The notes under the pieces were generated by a model, which was given only the letters and a program-made list of their open reading frames with translations, had not been told where the DNA came from and searched no databases. A stretch of DNA of 18,526 nucleotides from Methanobacterium sp. (GTDB taxonomy: Archaea; Methanobacteriota; Methanobacteria; Methanobacteriales; Methanobacteriaceae): assembly GCA_028682985.1 (NCBI GenBank), contig JAJRAE010000126.1:1-18526 (forward strand). The letters run 5' to 3'. A program made the translations under genes and the position numbers. Positions 1-8,289 of the stretch are shown one piece after another (the stretch's first letter is position 1; every line of letters starts with the position of its first letter).

Positions 1-819
1 ATCACTGGCAAAAATGGACACCTCATTATCCTCCAGGAGGTGATCAATTACCACGGAGCTGCGTATGGCATGGCCCATTCCCTCACCACATACACCATAG
101 AGTATTCTTCTAGGCCCTTCTGAATGGCCAAATTGATAATCCAGCTCATCAGCACTTATCTTTCTACCGGTGAATTGGTAAAATGTGCTTTTAGCATATT
201 TTAGGGCTATGTTTCTCCTTCCCTCCATCTCCACTCTGCGGGTAGATACAAATAATCTAGGTGTTCTAAGAACCTTAAAGCTGCTTAAATAGGCTATCTT
301 CTCTATGTAGTCAGTGTCTTCCCCAAAATCCAGATGTTCATCAAAGCCACCCACTAATTCATGCAGCTTTTTCCAGGTAATCATTCCATAGCAGCCTGCT
401 CCATGGGGTTTTATTGATTCAACGTTCCTCATGAAGAAGTTTGCAAAGTTATGGGACACCCGGTCAAAGGTTTTATCACTTAGGGGTTCTATCTGGGTAA
501 TTGCTATTCCAACGGAGCTTTCAACAAATTCCAGGAGGGCTGATTCAAGATACCCTTGAGACATGATAACATCAGCGTCCAGAAATAATAGAAATTTTCC
601 CTGGGCTACTTCTGCTCCCCTATTTCTGCCTACGGATGGTAATCCGCCGTCCACTATCCTTGCACCGTAGCTCTGGGCTATTTCTCTGGTTTGATCTGTG
701 GAGTGGGCGTCTGCTATTATCACCTCATAGTCAGTGAAATCCTGTCTCTTTATACTTTCCAGTAGATTGGGAAGGTATTCTTCTTCATTGTAGGTTGGAA
801 TAATGATACTGAGTTTCAA
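1..819 (-). CDS. Fused glycosyltransferase: GT2 domain plus GT-B-like domain (partial, 3' end outside window)
   Basis: The frame is open from a TTG start at 819 to the window edge (273 residues seen). Residues 1-230 are a family 2 glycosyltransferase: the N-terminus KLSIIIPTYNEEEYLPNLL is typical, FLDADV carries the metal-binding DxD, and GEDTDY is the acidic motif near the catalytic base. From about residue 237 a second domain starts in the same frame with RILYGVCGEGMGHAIRSS, the glycine-rich nucleotide-sugar opening of GT-B enzymes related to MurG/GT28 and to archaeal MJ1255-like proteins. There is no stop or frameshift between the domains. The gene follows the membrane protein at 889-1896 after 69 bases on the same strand and is probably co-transcribed. 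Inferred role: assembly of a cell-surface glycan or glycolipid; donor and acceptor sugars cannot be read from this. The 3' end is missing, so the second domain is only partly seen. Confidence 0.88.
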   Translation of the reverse strand, partial: MKLSIIIPTYNEEEYLPNLLESIKRQDFTDYEVIIADAHSTDQTREIAQSYGARIVDGGLPSVGRNRGAEVAQGKFLLFLDADVIMSQGYLESALLEFVESSVGIAITQIEPLSDKTFDRVSHNFANFFMRNVESIKPHGAGCYGMITWKKLHELVGGFDEHLDFGEDTDYIEKIAYLSSFKVLRTPRLFVSTRRVEMEGRRNIALKYAKSTFYQFTGRKISADELDYQFGHSEGPRRILYGVCGEGMGHAIRSSVVIDHLLEDNEVSIFASD

Positions 820-888
820 TCTTTAAATCACCAATTTAAAAAGGTTTTATATTAATATTTTTATTGTTTCAGTATAAGAAATTGATCC

Positions 889-1896
889 CTAAAAGTAGGA
901 GTAAAAATTCCAGGTGATGAAGAAGCCATCACTCTGACCTTTAAGGATGTTGAATAAGTTTAATAGATTTTTTCGGTCATTATCTTTATAATGAAGGATG
1001 TAGGTACTGTTTTCAATCTTCTCGACCTGATATCCATTCCAATCTATTGGCTGAACCTGATTTATCAGGGTTATCTGGTGATTATCCTGGTGAGACCCCC
1101 CAATTTCTATTGAAAGACCAGCTATTATTATCAAGAGTACGATTAAGGTAGGTATAACTAGATTTTTCGGTGAAAATGGTTCCCTTATGAAGTACATCCC
1201 TATTAAACCAGCAAAACCAATTATGGCTGGGTTGGAAAATAATCCTCCATCAATCATTCCAATCATGGCTAATGATGCTGCGAAGGCCATAATGATCCTG
1301 TAATGCCACATTCGGCGATCCATAGACAATAAACTTGTAATAAAGGTCAATGGTAGGGTTATAACGATAAGATAAGCCAATGGGGATATATATTTAAACA
1401 AGGAGTCACCGGTATGTATATTCGATGGTAAAACTGCCCCTAATGTGTTGAGAATGGAACCCAAAGCAGATTTAAATACATGGCTGTGCATGATGCTGGT
1501 GGAGCTGACATCAGGATTTAGGGTCACAAATACTGTAAATAACGACGCACCATAGTTAGCTCTTAAGGAGATCTCTATAATAATACCGACCATATATGTG
1601 ATTAAAATCAGAATAACCGCATACTTCAGGTATCTTCTACTATCTCCTACATCTTCAGCAGCGAATTTACTAGCTATTTTAATATGTGAGATCAGGCTGT
1701 TTAAAATTAACAAACTGCCCATGATAATAAAGAACAAAACCAATTTGCCCTCAGAGGATCCTAAAAGAAGAGGATAAAATAGGGAAATGGCTGTAACCTG
1801 CAGAAACTGCAGTTGGTACACCATTAAACCTAAGAGTATTAATATAGCCCCTATCAGGGTAAATCGGTTTATATACCACTTATCCAAATGCAACAC
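889..1896 (-). CDS. Uncharacterised multi-pass membrane protein
   Basis: I do not recognise this family. The protein has about seven hydrophobic spans, near residues 11-33, 51-71, 90-111, 169-191, 199-216, 220-237 and 246-265. The loop between spans 3 and 4 is long (about 112-168) and carries an HSH motif at 137-139. A soluble tail of about 70 residues follows the last span. The open frame begins with GTG at 1896. AGGTG overlaps that codon and lies 6 bases before an in-frame TTG at 1887, so TTG at 1887 (giving MDKWYINRF) is an equally good or better start. It lies 69 bases upstream of the fused glycosyltransferase on the same strand, which suggests a role in surface glycan assembly or lipid-linked sugar handling. 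That role is inference from position only. Confidence 0.82.
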   Translation of the reverse strand: MLHLDKWYINRFTLIGAILILLGLMVYQLQFLQVTAISLFYPLLLGSSEGKLVLFFIIMGSLLILNSLISHIKIASKFAAEDVGDSRRYLKYAVILILITYMVGIIIEISLRANYGASLFTVFVTLNPDVSSTSIMHSHVFKSALGSILNTLGAVLPSNIHTGDSLFKYISPLAYLIVITLPLTFITSLLSMDRRMWHYRIIMAFAASLAMIGMIDGGLFSNPAIIGFAGLIGMYFIREPFSPKNLVIPTLIVLLIIIAGLSIEIGGSHQDNHQITLINQVQPIDWNGYQVEKIENSTYILHYKDNDRKNLLNLFNILKGQSDGFFITWNFYSYF

Positions 1897-1972
1897 CTAA
1901 AAAAATGATTCATATTGTACTCAAATTCTAAAATATTCTTTATCTAACCTGATATCCAAAATTAAAAGAATA

Positions 1973-2893
1973 TTACCTGATGGAGACTCTAAGCATTCCC
2001 TCCACAGCATTACGGGCTTTATCTGCTACTTCCTTATCCACAGTAATCCTATATTCTTGAGTTAGAAGGGACTGTTTAACCTTCTCCAGGGTATGTAATT
2101 TCATATTTTCACAAATAGCCTCACTCAATAAAGGTATTATAATCTTATCAGGATTTTCATGTTTCAGGCGAGTTACCATATCCACCTCAGTACCAATAAT
2201 AAAGGTCTTCCGTTCTGACTGGGCTACATAGTTCATCATACCACCAGTGCTCAGGACCTCATCCGCATCATCCTGCACCTCGGGATCACATTCAGGATGG
2301 ACCAGAAGCACAGCATCAGGATATTTCTCCCTCATGAAAACAACATCCCCAGTGTGGAACATTTTATGCACATAACAATGTCCTTCCTCAGGTAGTGGAA
2401 TAATTTCCTTATCCACCTGGCCTCTGACGAAGCCGGCCAAGTTCATATCCGGACCAAAGAGTATCTGATCTTCACTGAGACTCTCCACCACTGCCACAGC
2501 ATTGGAACTTGTGCACAGTATATCTGCTTCTGCCTTGGCCTCAGCCATGGTGTTAACGTATAGAACTACAGCAGCATTCGGATATTTCTCTTTAGCTTTC
2601 CTTATGTCGCTGGCAGGGAGCATGTGAGCCATGGGACATTCGGCCTCCCGATCAGGTAATACTATCTTCTTTTCAGGGTTTAGGATGGCAGCTGTTTCTG
2701 CCATGAAATCCACTCCACAGAAAACAACCAGATCAGAATCAGTTATCTCACTTGCCTTAATGCACAGCTCTAATGAATCACCAAGAAAATCAGCTATCTC
2801 CTGGATATCTCTGGTCTGATAATTATGAGCCAAAATAATGGCATTCTTTTGTTCTTTAAGCTGTAATATTTCCTTCTGTAAATCATTTAACAT
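1973..2893 (-). CDS. nadA: Quinolinate synthase NadA
   Basis: This cytosolic [4Fe-4S] enzyme condenses iminoaspartate with dihydroxyacetone phosphate to make quinolinate, the precursor of NAD. Its 306 residues match the short archaeal/thermophile form. The substrate-binding motif AHNYQ is at 22-26, CTSSNA at 127-132 and GTEVDMV at 234-240. Three cysteines, Cys86 (AECPMAH), Cys173 (GHCYVHK) and Cys261 (AICENM), are spaced 87 and 88 apart, very close to the cluster ligands of characterised NadA enzymes. The start is ATG at 2893; the upstream AAGGCGAT is only a weak ribosome binding site. It lies 68 bases after the phosphorylase gene on the same strand and could share its transcript. The usual partners, an aspartate oxidase or dehydrogenase and nadC, are not in the window. 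Confidence 0.96.
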   Translation of the reverse strand: MLNDLQKEILQLKEQKNAIILAHNYQTRDIQEIADFLGDSLELCIKASEITDSDLVVFCGVDFMAETAAILNPEKKIVLPDREAECPMAHMLPASDIRKAKEKYPNAAVVLYVNTMAEAKAEADILCTSSNAVAVVESLSEDQILFGPDMNLAGFVRGQVDKEIIPLPEEGHCYVHKMFHTGDVVFMREKYPDAVLLVHPECDPEVQDDADEVLSTGGMMNYVAQSERKTFIIGTEVDMVTRLKHENPDKIIIPLLSEAICENMKLHTLEKVKQSLLTQEYRITVDKEVADKARNAVEGMLRVSIR

Positions 2894-2961
2894 AGATAAT
2901 CGCCTTACTTAAAAATGAAATTTTTAAAGTCAACTATAAATTTTTATTTATACTGGGATAC

Positions 2962-3753
2962 TCATAAATCTTCAGATTCCTGGCCGGACTTCACTTCCGC
3001 CCCATCCAGTGCACAGTGGCACTGGCATTTAAAACTCTCCGGAATTTTTATTATGGAATTTGAAATGATTTCAATTAGCACTTCCCTCTTCTTCTCTACT
3101 TCATCAAATACTTCGTCAATGGTCAGTTTAGCAGGTGATATGGAGGCGGCGTAGTTGGAAACCATGCATATACTGGCGTAGCATATCTCCAGCTCCCGGG
3201 CCAGAACAGCCTCAGGAAGGCCGGTCATACCTACAACTGTGCCACCTAACTTTCGGTACATCTGCACCTCAGCCCCTGTTTCAAATCTGGGACCCTCCGT
3301 ACATACGTAAACACCCTCAGTTACCACCTTTCCAGATGAATTAAGAACTTCCCTTAATAGAGGGCAGTAAGGCTCCGTTACATCCACATGAACCGTCCGA
3401 TCATCGTAGAAAGTGTTTTTTCTCAGCCTGGTAAAGTCCAGGAAATCATGGGGCACTACTAGGTCACCCGGTTTAATTGACTGATACATAGATCCTACCG
3501 CATTGGTGGCTACAATACACTCCACCCCCATATTTTTAAGCGCCCATATATTGGCCTGATAATTGACCATATGGGGCGGATATGCATGGCCCTCAGCATG
3601 ACGAGACATGAAAACCACTTCTTTACCGTGCAGATTGAATATGATCATCTCCGGGGATGTTCCGAAGGGGGTTTGGATCACCTTCTTCTCCAAGACACTT
3701 CCCATCTCCACAATTTCATATATACCGGTTCCACCAATTATTCCCACAGTCAA
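2962..3753 (-). CDS. Probable S-methyl-5'-thioinosine phosphorylase (purine nucleoside phosphorylase family)
   Basis: This enzyme cleaves a purine nucleoside with phosphate. Numbering from the start chosen here, GGTG is at 7-10, phosphate-site RHAEGH at 51-56, CTEGPRFET at 151-159 and MTGLPE at 176-181. Base specificity can be read from SNYAA at 189-193: Asn190 stands where 5'-methylthioadenosine phosphorylases have Asp, which favours a 6-oxopurine. This fits the methanogen route in which methylthioadenosine is first deaminated to methylthioinosine. The C-terminal CQCHCAL carries the CxC feature seen in thermophilic family members. The open frame extends to a TTG at 3768, but GAGG at 3763-3766 points to the TTG at 3753 (MTVGIIGGTG); GTG at 3747 is also possible. 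A TATA-like TTTATAAA is at 3775-3782. Ordinary inosine/guanosine phosphorylase is the main alternative. Confidence 0.9.
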   Translation of the reverse strand: MTVGIIGGTGIYEIVEMGSVLEKKVIQTPFGTSPEMIIFNLHGKEVVFMSRHAEGHAYPPHMVNYQANIWALKNMGVECIVATNAVGSMYQSIKPGDLVVPHDFLDFTRLRKNTFYDDRTVHVDVTEPYCPLLREVLNSSGKVVTEGVYVCTEGPRFETGAEVQMYRKLGGTVVGMTGLPEAVLARELEICYASICMVSNYAASISPAKLTIDEVFDEVEKKREVLIEIISNSIIKIPESFKCQCHCALDGAEVKSGQESEDL

Positions 3754-3868
3754 AATAGCAATCCTCAAATATTCTTTATAAAATTTTTTATTATTTTAAT
3801 TAAATTCTTCTATTATTTATTTTGGTGGTCTAATACTATTTTAATCTGATGTACAAAAATGGATATGA

Positions 3869-5557
3869 TTATTTAGGGATGGTGAAGTAGAATGTGGAGC
3901 CTTTAGCAGGCTCAGACTCGACCCATATACGTCCACCGTGTTCTTCCACAATTTTCTGGGTGATGGCCAGACCTATGCCAGTTCCCTTATATTCATCCCG
4001 GGTGTGCAGACGCTGAAAGATCACGAAGATCCGATTAAGGTTTTCATAAGATATTCCAATACCATTATCCTTAACCGATATCACATGCTCCTCCCCTTCC
4101 TCCTGGGAAGAAATATGAATTTTAGGTTGTTTAGTGCTTCTGTACTTCAAGGCGTTGCTTATCAGATTTTGGAAAACCTGGCTAATAAGGGAGGGGCTTA
4201 TCAATACAGTGGGTAGTGCATCATAGGTTATTTGAGCATTATTCTCCTCTACAGATAACTGTATATTCTTCAAAGCAATTTTCAAGACATCTTCCAGGTC
4301 AGCCTTTTCATATTCATCCATCTGGGTGTTGACCCTGCTATAATCCAGTAGATCGTTAATCAGCTGACCCATGCGCTGGGCGCCATCCACAATGAAATAC
4401 AGATATTCATCTGCATTCTTATCAAGCTTACCTTTATAATCCCTTTCCAGTAACTGAGTGAAACTGGAAATCATCCTCAGGGGCTCCTGCAGGTCATGAG
4501 ATGCCACATAGGCAAACTGCTCCAGCTCGGCATTCGATCGTTTCAGTTTTAAATTTAAATTGTTGAGCTCCCTCTCTGCAAGTTTATGGCCAGTAATGTC
4601 CATGACAGATGCTATGTACTGTTTTGTTCCTGGTAATTGTGCGATAGTCATATAAGCGTCACCTGTCTTCCCCTGCCTGGTTATATATTTAAATTCGTAC
4701 TGGTTAGGTACCGATGTGGGGTCTTCTATTCTTTTTTGACGATATTTCATCATTCGATCCACATCTTCTGGGGAAATTAATGTGGTCCAGGATGAGCCTA
4801 AGACTTCCCCCTTGGAATAGCCACTGAGTTTCTCAAATTCAGTGTTGACCATAGCTATAGAATCATCTTCCCGAATTATCAGGGTAGCGGTTCCTGTGTT
4901 TTCAAATATGCTCCGATAGTTCTCTTCAGAAATTCTGAGATTATTTGAGACCTTCTTCCTTCTCTTTATCTCCAGCTGAAGTTCGAAGTTGGTGGTTCGC
5001 AGTTCCTCTGTTCTTTTCTCAACCAGATCTTCCAAGTGGATGCGGTATTCTTCTAACTCCTTATCCGTCTTTTTCTTCTCTGTAATATCACGTATGGATT
5101 CAATAGCACCGATCACAACTCCTTTCTGGTTGTAGAGTTTGGTGGCTTTGCCCCATAGGTATGTGGGTTTCCCTTTAAGTTGGGGGATAAATATCTCAGC
5201 GGTGATAGTTGACTCATCCCTCCACATTCGGTCATAGGTTACTTCCACATTTTCCCGGGTGGTTAATACTAGGTCAATCAGTATCTGTCTTCGCTCGCCA
5301 TAGAAAGGAATAGCATATTCATAGTTGTCCTTTCCCAGAATATCCCCTGCTTCCACCTGTGTTAAATCTTCCATAGCACGGTTCCAGGCTATCACATGGC
5401 CTGTGGAGTTTATTACAAAAGTAGCGTCTGGTAAAAAATTAATTATATCATATAAATGTTCTTTAGAAAGGAATTCTTCATTAATTAGCTTAGGATGGTC
5501 TTTTTTTCTAATGGTTTTCTGGGAGTTTGAATCTTCTTGAAAATCTTCTGAAATCAT
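3869..5557 (-). CDS. Soluble sensor histidine kinase with two PAS domains
   Basis: The 562-residue protein has no membrane span, so it should sense a cytosolic signal. Order: PAS 1 at about 33-155 (FLPDATFVIN; C-terminal cap ending RDITE), a charged coiled-coil linker at 160-210, PAS 2 at about 213-330 (IFENTGTATLIIRE), a dimerisation domain with phosphoacceptor His354 in YVASHDLQEPLR, and a HATPase domain with N-box FQNLISNALKY (Asn464), DNGIG at 497-501 and GTGIG at 525-529. All residues needed for autophosphorylation are present. No receiver domain is attached and no response regulator lies nearby, so the partner is unknown. The start is ATG at 5557 without a clear ribosome binding site. 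It faces the same way as the phosphorylase gene, but a 100-base AT-rich gap with its own TATA box separates them. Confidence 0.95.
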   Translation of the reverse strand: MISEDFQEDSNSQKTIRKKDHPKLINEEFLSKEHLYDIINFLPDATFVINSTGHVIAWNRAMEDLTQVEAGDILGKDNYEYAIPFYGERRQILIDLVLTTRENVEVTYDRMWRDESTITAEIFIPQLKGKPTYLWGKATKLYNQKGVVIGAIESIRDITEKKKTDKELEEYRIHLEDLVEKRTEELRTTNFELQLEIKRRKKVSNNLRISEENYRSIFENTGTATLIIREDDSIAMVNTEFEKLSGYSKGEVLGSSWTTLISPEDVDRMMKYRQKRIEDPTSVPNQYEFKYITRQGKTGDAYMTIAQLPGTKQYIASVMDITGHKLAERELNNLNLKLKRSNAELEQFAYVASHDLQEPLRMISSFTQLLERDYKGKLDKNADEYLYFIVDGAQRMGQLINDLLDYSRVNTQMDEYEKADLEDVLKIALKNIQLSVEENNAQITYDALPTVLISPSLISQVFQNLISNALKYRSTKQPKIHISSQEEGEEHVISVKDNGIGISYENLNRIFVIFQRLHTRDEYKGTGIGLAITQKIVEEHGGRIWVESEPAKGSTFYFTIPK

Positions 5558-5723
5558 TTCTTTGTAATAAATTTTTGTAAAAATTAATTCTTTATATTAT
5601 GTTATCACTCTATTTTAAATATGTCTGTGATGGAATTTACAGTATAAAATGTATTGAGATTCCTCTGGATATAACTGTTCCTAAAGTAGAAATTAAAAAA
5701 AAATAGAATTAAAAATCACATTC

Positions 5724-6503
5724 CTAGAATCCTCCTAAAACTGCCAGAGGAAGTATAACGTGTAATATGATGTCTGCTGAGAAATGAGAGACCATTGCCG
5801 ATTCTAATCCTTTCTTCCAGTAGAGCCATCCGAATATTATTCCCCCCACTGCATTCAAGATGATTACCCTTGCTATTATGGGGATAGTAAGTGGGGTTAC
5901 CAATAAAAGTGCTGGTAAATGTCCCACACCAAATATTACTGCCGCCAATATGATGGCCAGCCAGGACCCTGTCCGGGTGGGCTTTCCATTATCAGTTCTC
6001 TTAATTTTAAAAAATATCCAAACCAGCAGAGACATTAAAAATAATCTTAACAGTATTTCCTCGTTTATTCCACCATAGAAAGATGCTAAGAAGCCCTGCC
6101 AAGCAGGGGGATAGATCTGTGTGACGCTGGCTAGAGTGCTGGTCAATCCCAACAGGCTGAACAGGTAGTCCAATCCTATTATTAACGCACCTGCAAGAAT
6201 TCCCAGTCCGACGGAAATTCCCAGTATGGATTTTAGGTATTGCTTAACTTCCCGGCCTTCCAACCACCCCTCTAGTATGGGCAGTTTCAAACCCACCTTT
6301 TTTGAGATGGTGAGACCCAAAAAGATAGCTACTGCAAATAATAATGTGTTTTGTATTATCTGGATGGTTAATAGAACGTAAACTGGGACAGGAAGGTTAG
6401 TTGGTAATCCTCCCTGTATAGTCAGTGTGTATGGTATTATGGCTATTATTCCCCAGATGCTTAAAGCCAGCAGCACCAGGAATAGTTTCCATTTGATCTT
6501 CAT
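5724..6503 (-). CDS. CPBP family intramembrane metalloprotease
   Basis: This polytopic membrane protein of 259 residues has the full CPBP (CAAX protease and bacteriocin-processing, Abi) signature. Motif 1 is EEILLR with Glu148, Glu149 and Arg153. Motif 2 is FGVGH with Phe181 and His185. Motif 3 contains Asn207, and a further H-x3-D is at His230/Asp234. Hydrophobic spans surround these motifs, so the active site should lie within the membrane. Family members cleave prenylated or other membrane proteins, or act in peptide maturation; the substrate here is unknown. The start ATG is only 15 bases after the rtcB stop, with no good ribosome binding site except the AAGGGA at the end of rtcB, so translation may be coupled to rtcB. 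Confidence 0.92.
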   Translation of the reverse strand: MKIKWKLFLVLLALSIWGIIAIIPYTLTIQGGLPTNLPVPVYVLLTIQIIQNTLLFAVAIFLGLTISKKVGLKLPILEGWLEGREVKQYLKSILGISVGLGILAGALIIGLDYLFSLLGLTSTLASVTQIYPPAWQGFLASFYGGINEEILLRLFLMSLLVWIFFKIKRTDNGKPTRTGSWLAIILAAVIFGVGHLPALLLVTPLTIPIIARVIILNAVGGIIFGWLYWKKGLESAMVSHFSADIILHVILPLAVLGGF

Positions 6504-6518
6504 ATTTTAACCATAAAA

Positions 6519-7967
6519 TTATCCCTTGGCCACGCCTAAAGGTATCATTCTAGCAACCATCATTGATATTCCAGCATTATGGGCGGTTTGTACCACTTCA
6601 TCCACATCTTTATAGGCTCCAGGAGCCTCTTCTGCTACTACTGGCATGGAGGTAGCCTTTATAACTATGCCTCTTTTTTCCAGTAATTTTTTCACTTCTT
6701 CTCCACGATAAATTCTCTTAGCTCCGGCTCTGCTCATTTTACGGCCGGCGCCATGAGCGGTGGAGCCGAAGGTTTCCTCCATGGCTGTTTCTGTGCCGTG
6801 CAGTACGTAAGATGCTGTACCCATGGTTCCTGGTATGAGGACTGGCTGGCCTGTCTTCCTGTATTCTTTGGGCACTTCCTGTCGGCCGGGTCCAAAGGCA
6901 CGGGTGGCTCCTTTTCGGTGGACGAAGACCTCAGTGTCCCTACCTTTTATGTTGTGTACCTCTTTTTTGGCGATGTTGTGAGCCACGTCGTAGATGATAT
7001 TCATATCCATATTCTCTGCAGTCTGCCGGAACACCTTTTCAAAGGATTCCCTTACCCAGTGCACGATCATCTGCCGGTTGGTCCAGGCGAAATTTGCCCC
7101 TGCAGCCATGGCTTGGAAGTAGTCCTGGGCTTCTGGTGAATCTACCGGTGCACAAGCAAGCTGTCTATCCGGTAATTCTATTTTGTATCTCTTAGCTGCT
7201 TTATCCATAACCCGGAGGTAGTCGGAGCAGATCTGGTGTCCGCATCCTCGGCTGCCGGTGTGTATCATCACTGTGACTTCACAATCGTCCAGTCCATATA
7301 TGCGGGCGGTTTCCTCATCAAATATTTCATCTATCCTCTGCACCTCCAGGAAATGGTTACCTGATCCTAGAGATCCCAGCTGAGGTATTCCTCTCTTTTT
7401 AGCTTTATCTGATACTTTATCTGAACTGGCATCTTCCATGCGTCCTCCTTCTTCCAGATGTTCCAGGTCAGACTCCCAGCCGTAGCCATTCTCCACAGCC
7501 CATTCTGCACCGTAATTAAGTACTTCATCGATCTCACCGGGTTTTAGTCTGATCTTTCCTTTACTGCCCAGCCCAGATGGTACGTTTTCAAAAAGGACGT
7601 TTACTAGTTCCTTTATTTTAGGTTTTACTTCCCCTTCAGTAAGGTTGGTTTTCAGAAATCTAACTCCACAGTTGATATCAAATCCCACTCCACCAGGACT
7701 TATCACTCCATTACGGGAGCTGAAGGCAGCCACACCGCCTATGCTGAACCCATATCCAAAGTGTATGTCCGGTAATCCGATGGAAAATTTCTGTATCCCA
7801 GGCAGGCATGCCACGTTAGACACCTGGTCCAGGGCTCCTTTTTCCACATTTTTTATTGACTCTTCATCAAGATAAACCCGTCCCGGGACGCGCATACCCT
7901 TCTTATAACTAGTGGGTATCTCCCATACACAGTCTCTTACCTTTTTAAGTCCATTTTCTAATTCCAT
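6519..7967 (-). CDS. rtcB: RNA-splicing ligase RtcB (tRNA ligase)
   Basis: RtcB joins 2',3'-cyclic phosphate and 5'-OH RNA ends using GTP and Mn2+. In archaea it seals tRNA halves after intron removal. All active-site residues can be placed: Asp97 and Cys100 in GFDINCGVR, His205 in GSGNHFLE, His236 in HTGSRGCGHQ, His330 in DVAHNI, and the guanylylated His405 in STAHGAGRKMSR. These positions are within one or two of those in Pyrococcus horikoshii RtcB. The 482-residue length shows that no intein is present, although inteins occur in some archaeal RtcBs. The start is ATG at 7967, preceded by GAGGTTGAT about 4 bases upstream. Its activator archease is encoded about 1.5 kb away at 9446-9868, on the same strand but not in the same operon. 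The CPBP protease gene follows after 15 bases. Confidence 0.98.
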   Translation of the reverse strand: MELENGLKKVRDCVWEIPTSYKKGMRVPGRVYLDEESIKNVEKGALDQVSNVACLPGIQKFSIGLPDIHFGYGFSIGGVAAFSSRNGVISPGGVGFDINCGVRFLKTNLTEGEVKPKIKELVNVLFENVPSGLGSKGKIRLKPGEIDEVLNYGAEWAVENGYGWESDLEHLEEGGRMEDASSDKVSDKAKKRGIPQLGSLGSGNHFLEVQRIDEIFDEETARIYGLDDCEVTVMIHTGSRGCGHQICSDYLRVMDKAAKRYKIELPDRQLACAPVDSPEAQDYFQAMAAGANFAWTNRQMIVHWVRESFEKVFRQTAENMDMNIIYDVAHNIAKKEVHNIKGRDTEVFVHRKGATRAFGPGRQEVPKEYRKTGQPVLIPGTMGTASYVLHGTETAMEETFGSTAHGAGRKMSRAGAKRIYRGEEVKKLLEKRGIVIKATSMPVVAEEAPGAYKDVDEVVQTAHNAGISMMVARMIPLGVAKG

Positions 7968-8289
7968 GATATCAACCTCTGTGTAAATATTATTTAATTT
8001 AAATTAGATTCATTTAATAGCTCTATTAAGAAAAATAAATTTTATTAAATTCATTTTATAATTTTATAAATATTTAGAGTTAAATTATTTTTGCTTCAAG
8101 CATAATGGCCATGCTTAGGAATATTTAATTTCTAATTTTAAAGTGAATTAAAGTGAATTAAGCTGATATTTTTAAAAAAATTAAAATACCATCTTCAACA
8201 TAAATCTATACAGAAATCATGCTAAAAGGTGATCCACCCATATTACTGAGTTTGCTTTAAATTCATGATCAACAAGGGAGATGAAAAAA
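7968..8289. other. AT-rich divergent spacer between rtcB and the helical-protein gene
   Basis: This 322-base stretch has no convincing gene or structured RNA. It should hold the promoters for rtcB (minus) and the 8290 gene (plus). Visible elements are a 6-7-6 inverted repeat at 8098-8116 (AAGCAT/ATGCTT), a perfect tandem 10-mer aagtgaatta at 8141-8160, A/T-rich tracts at 8167-8188 that could serve as a TATA element, and a GGTG-ATC-CACC dyad at about 8228-8238. The last contains an AGGTGATC Shine-Dalgarno-like string, but only a 13-codon open frame overlaps it. Confidence 0.6.

Noticed and set aside
6753..7139. 128-codon plus-strand open frame inside rtcB
   Set aside because: It lies wholly opposite a highly conserved gene, has no ribosome binding site and its protein has no recognisable features.
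6519..7967. Intein in RtcB
   Set aside because: Length is 482 residues and all active-site blocks are collinear with intein-free enzymes.
8219..8260. Thirteen-codon open frame overlapping an AGGTGATC string
   Set aside because: The Shine-Dalgarno-like string is inside the frame and not upstream of it; no start codon is correctly placed after it.
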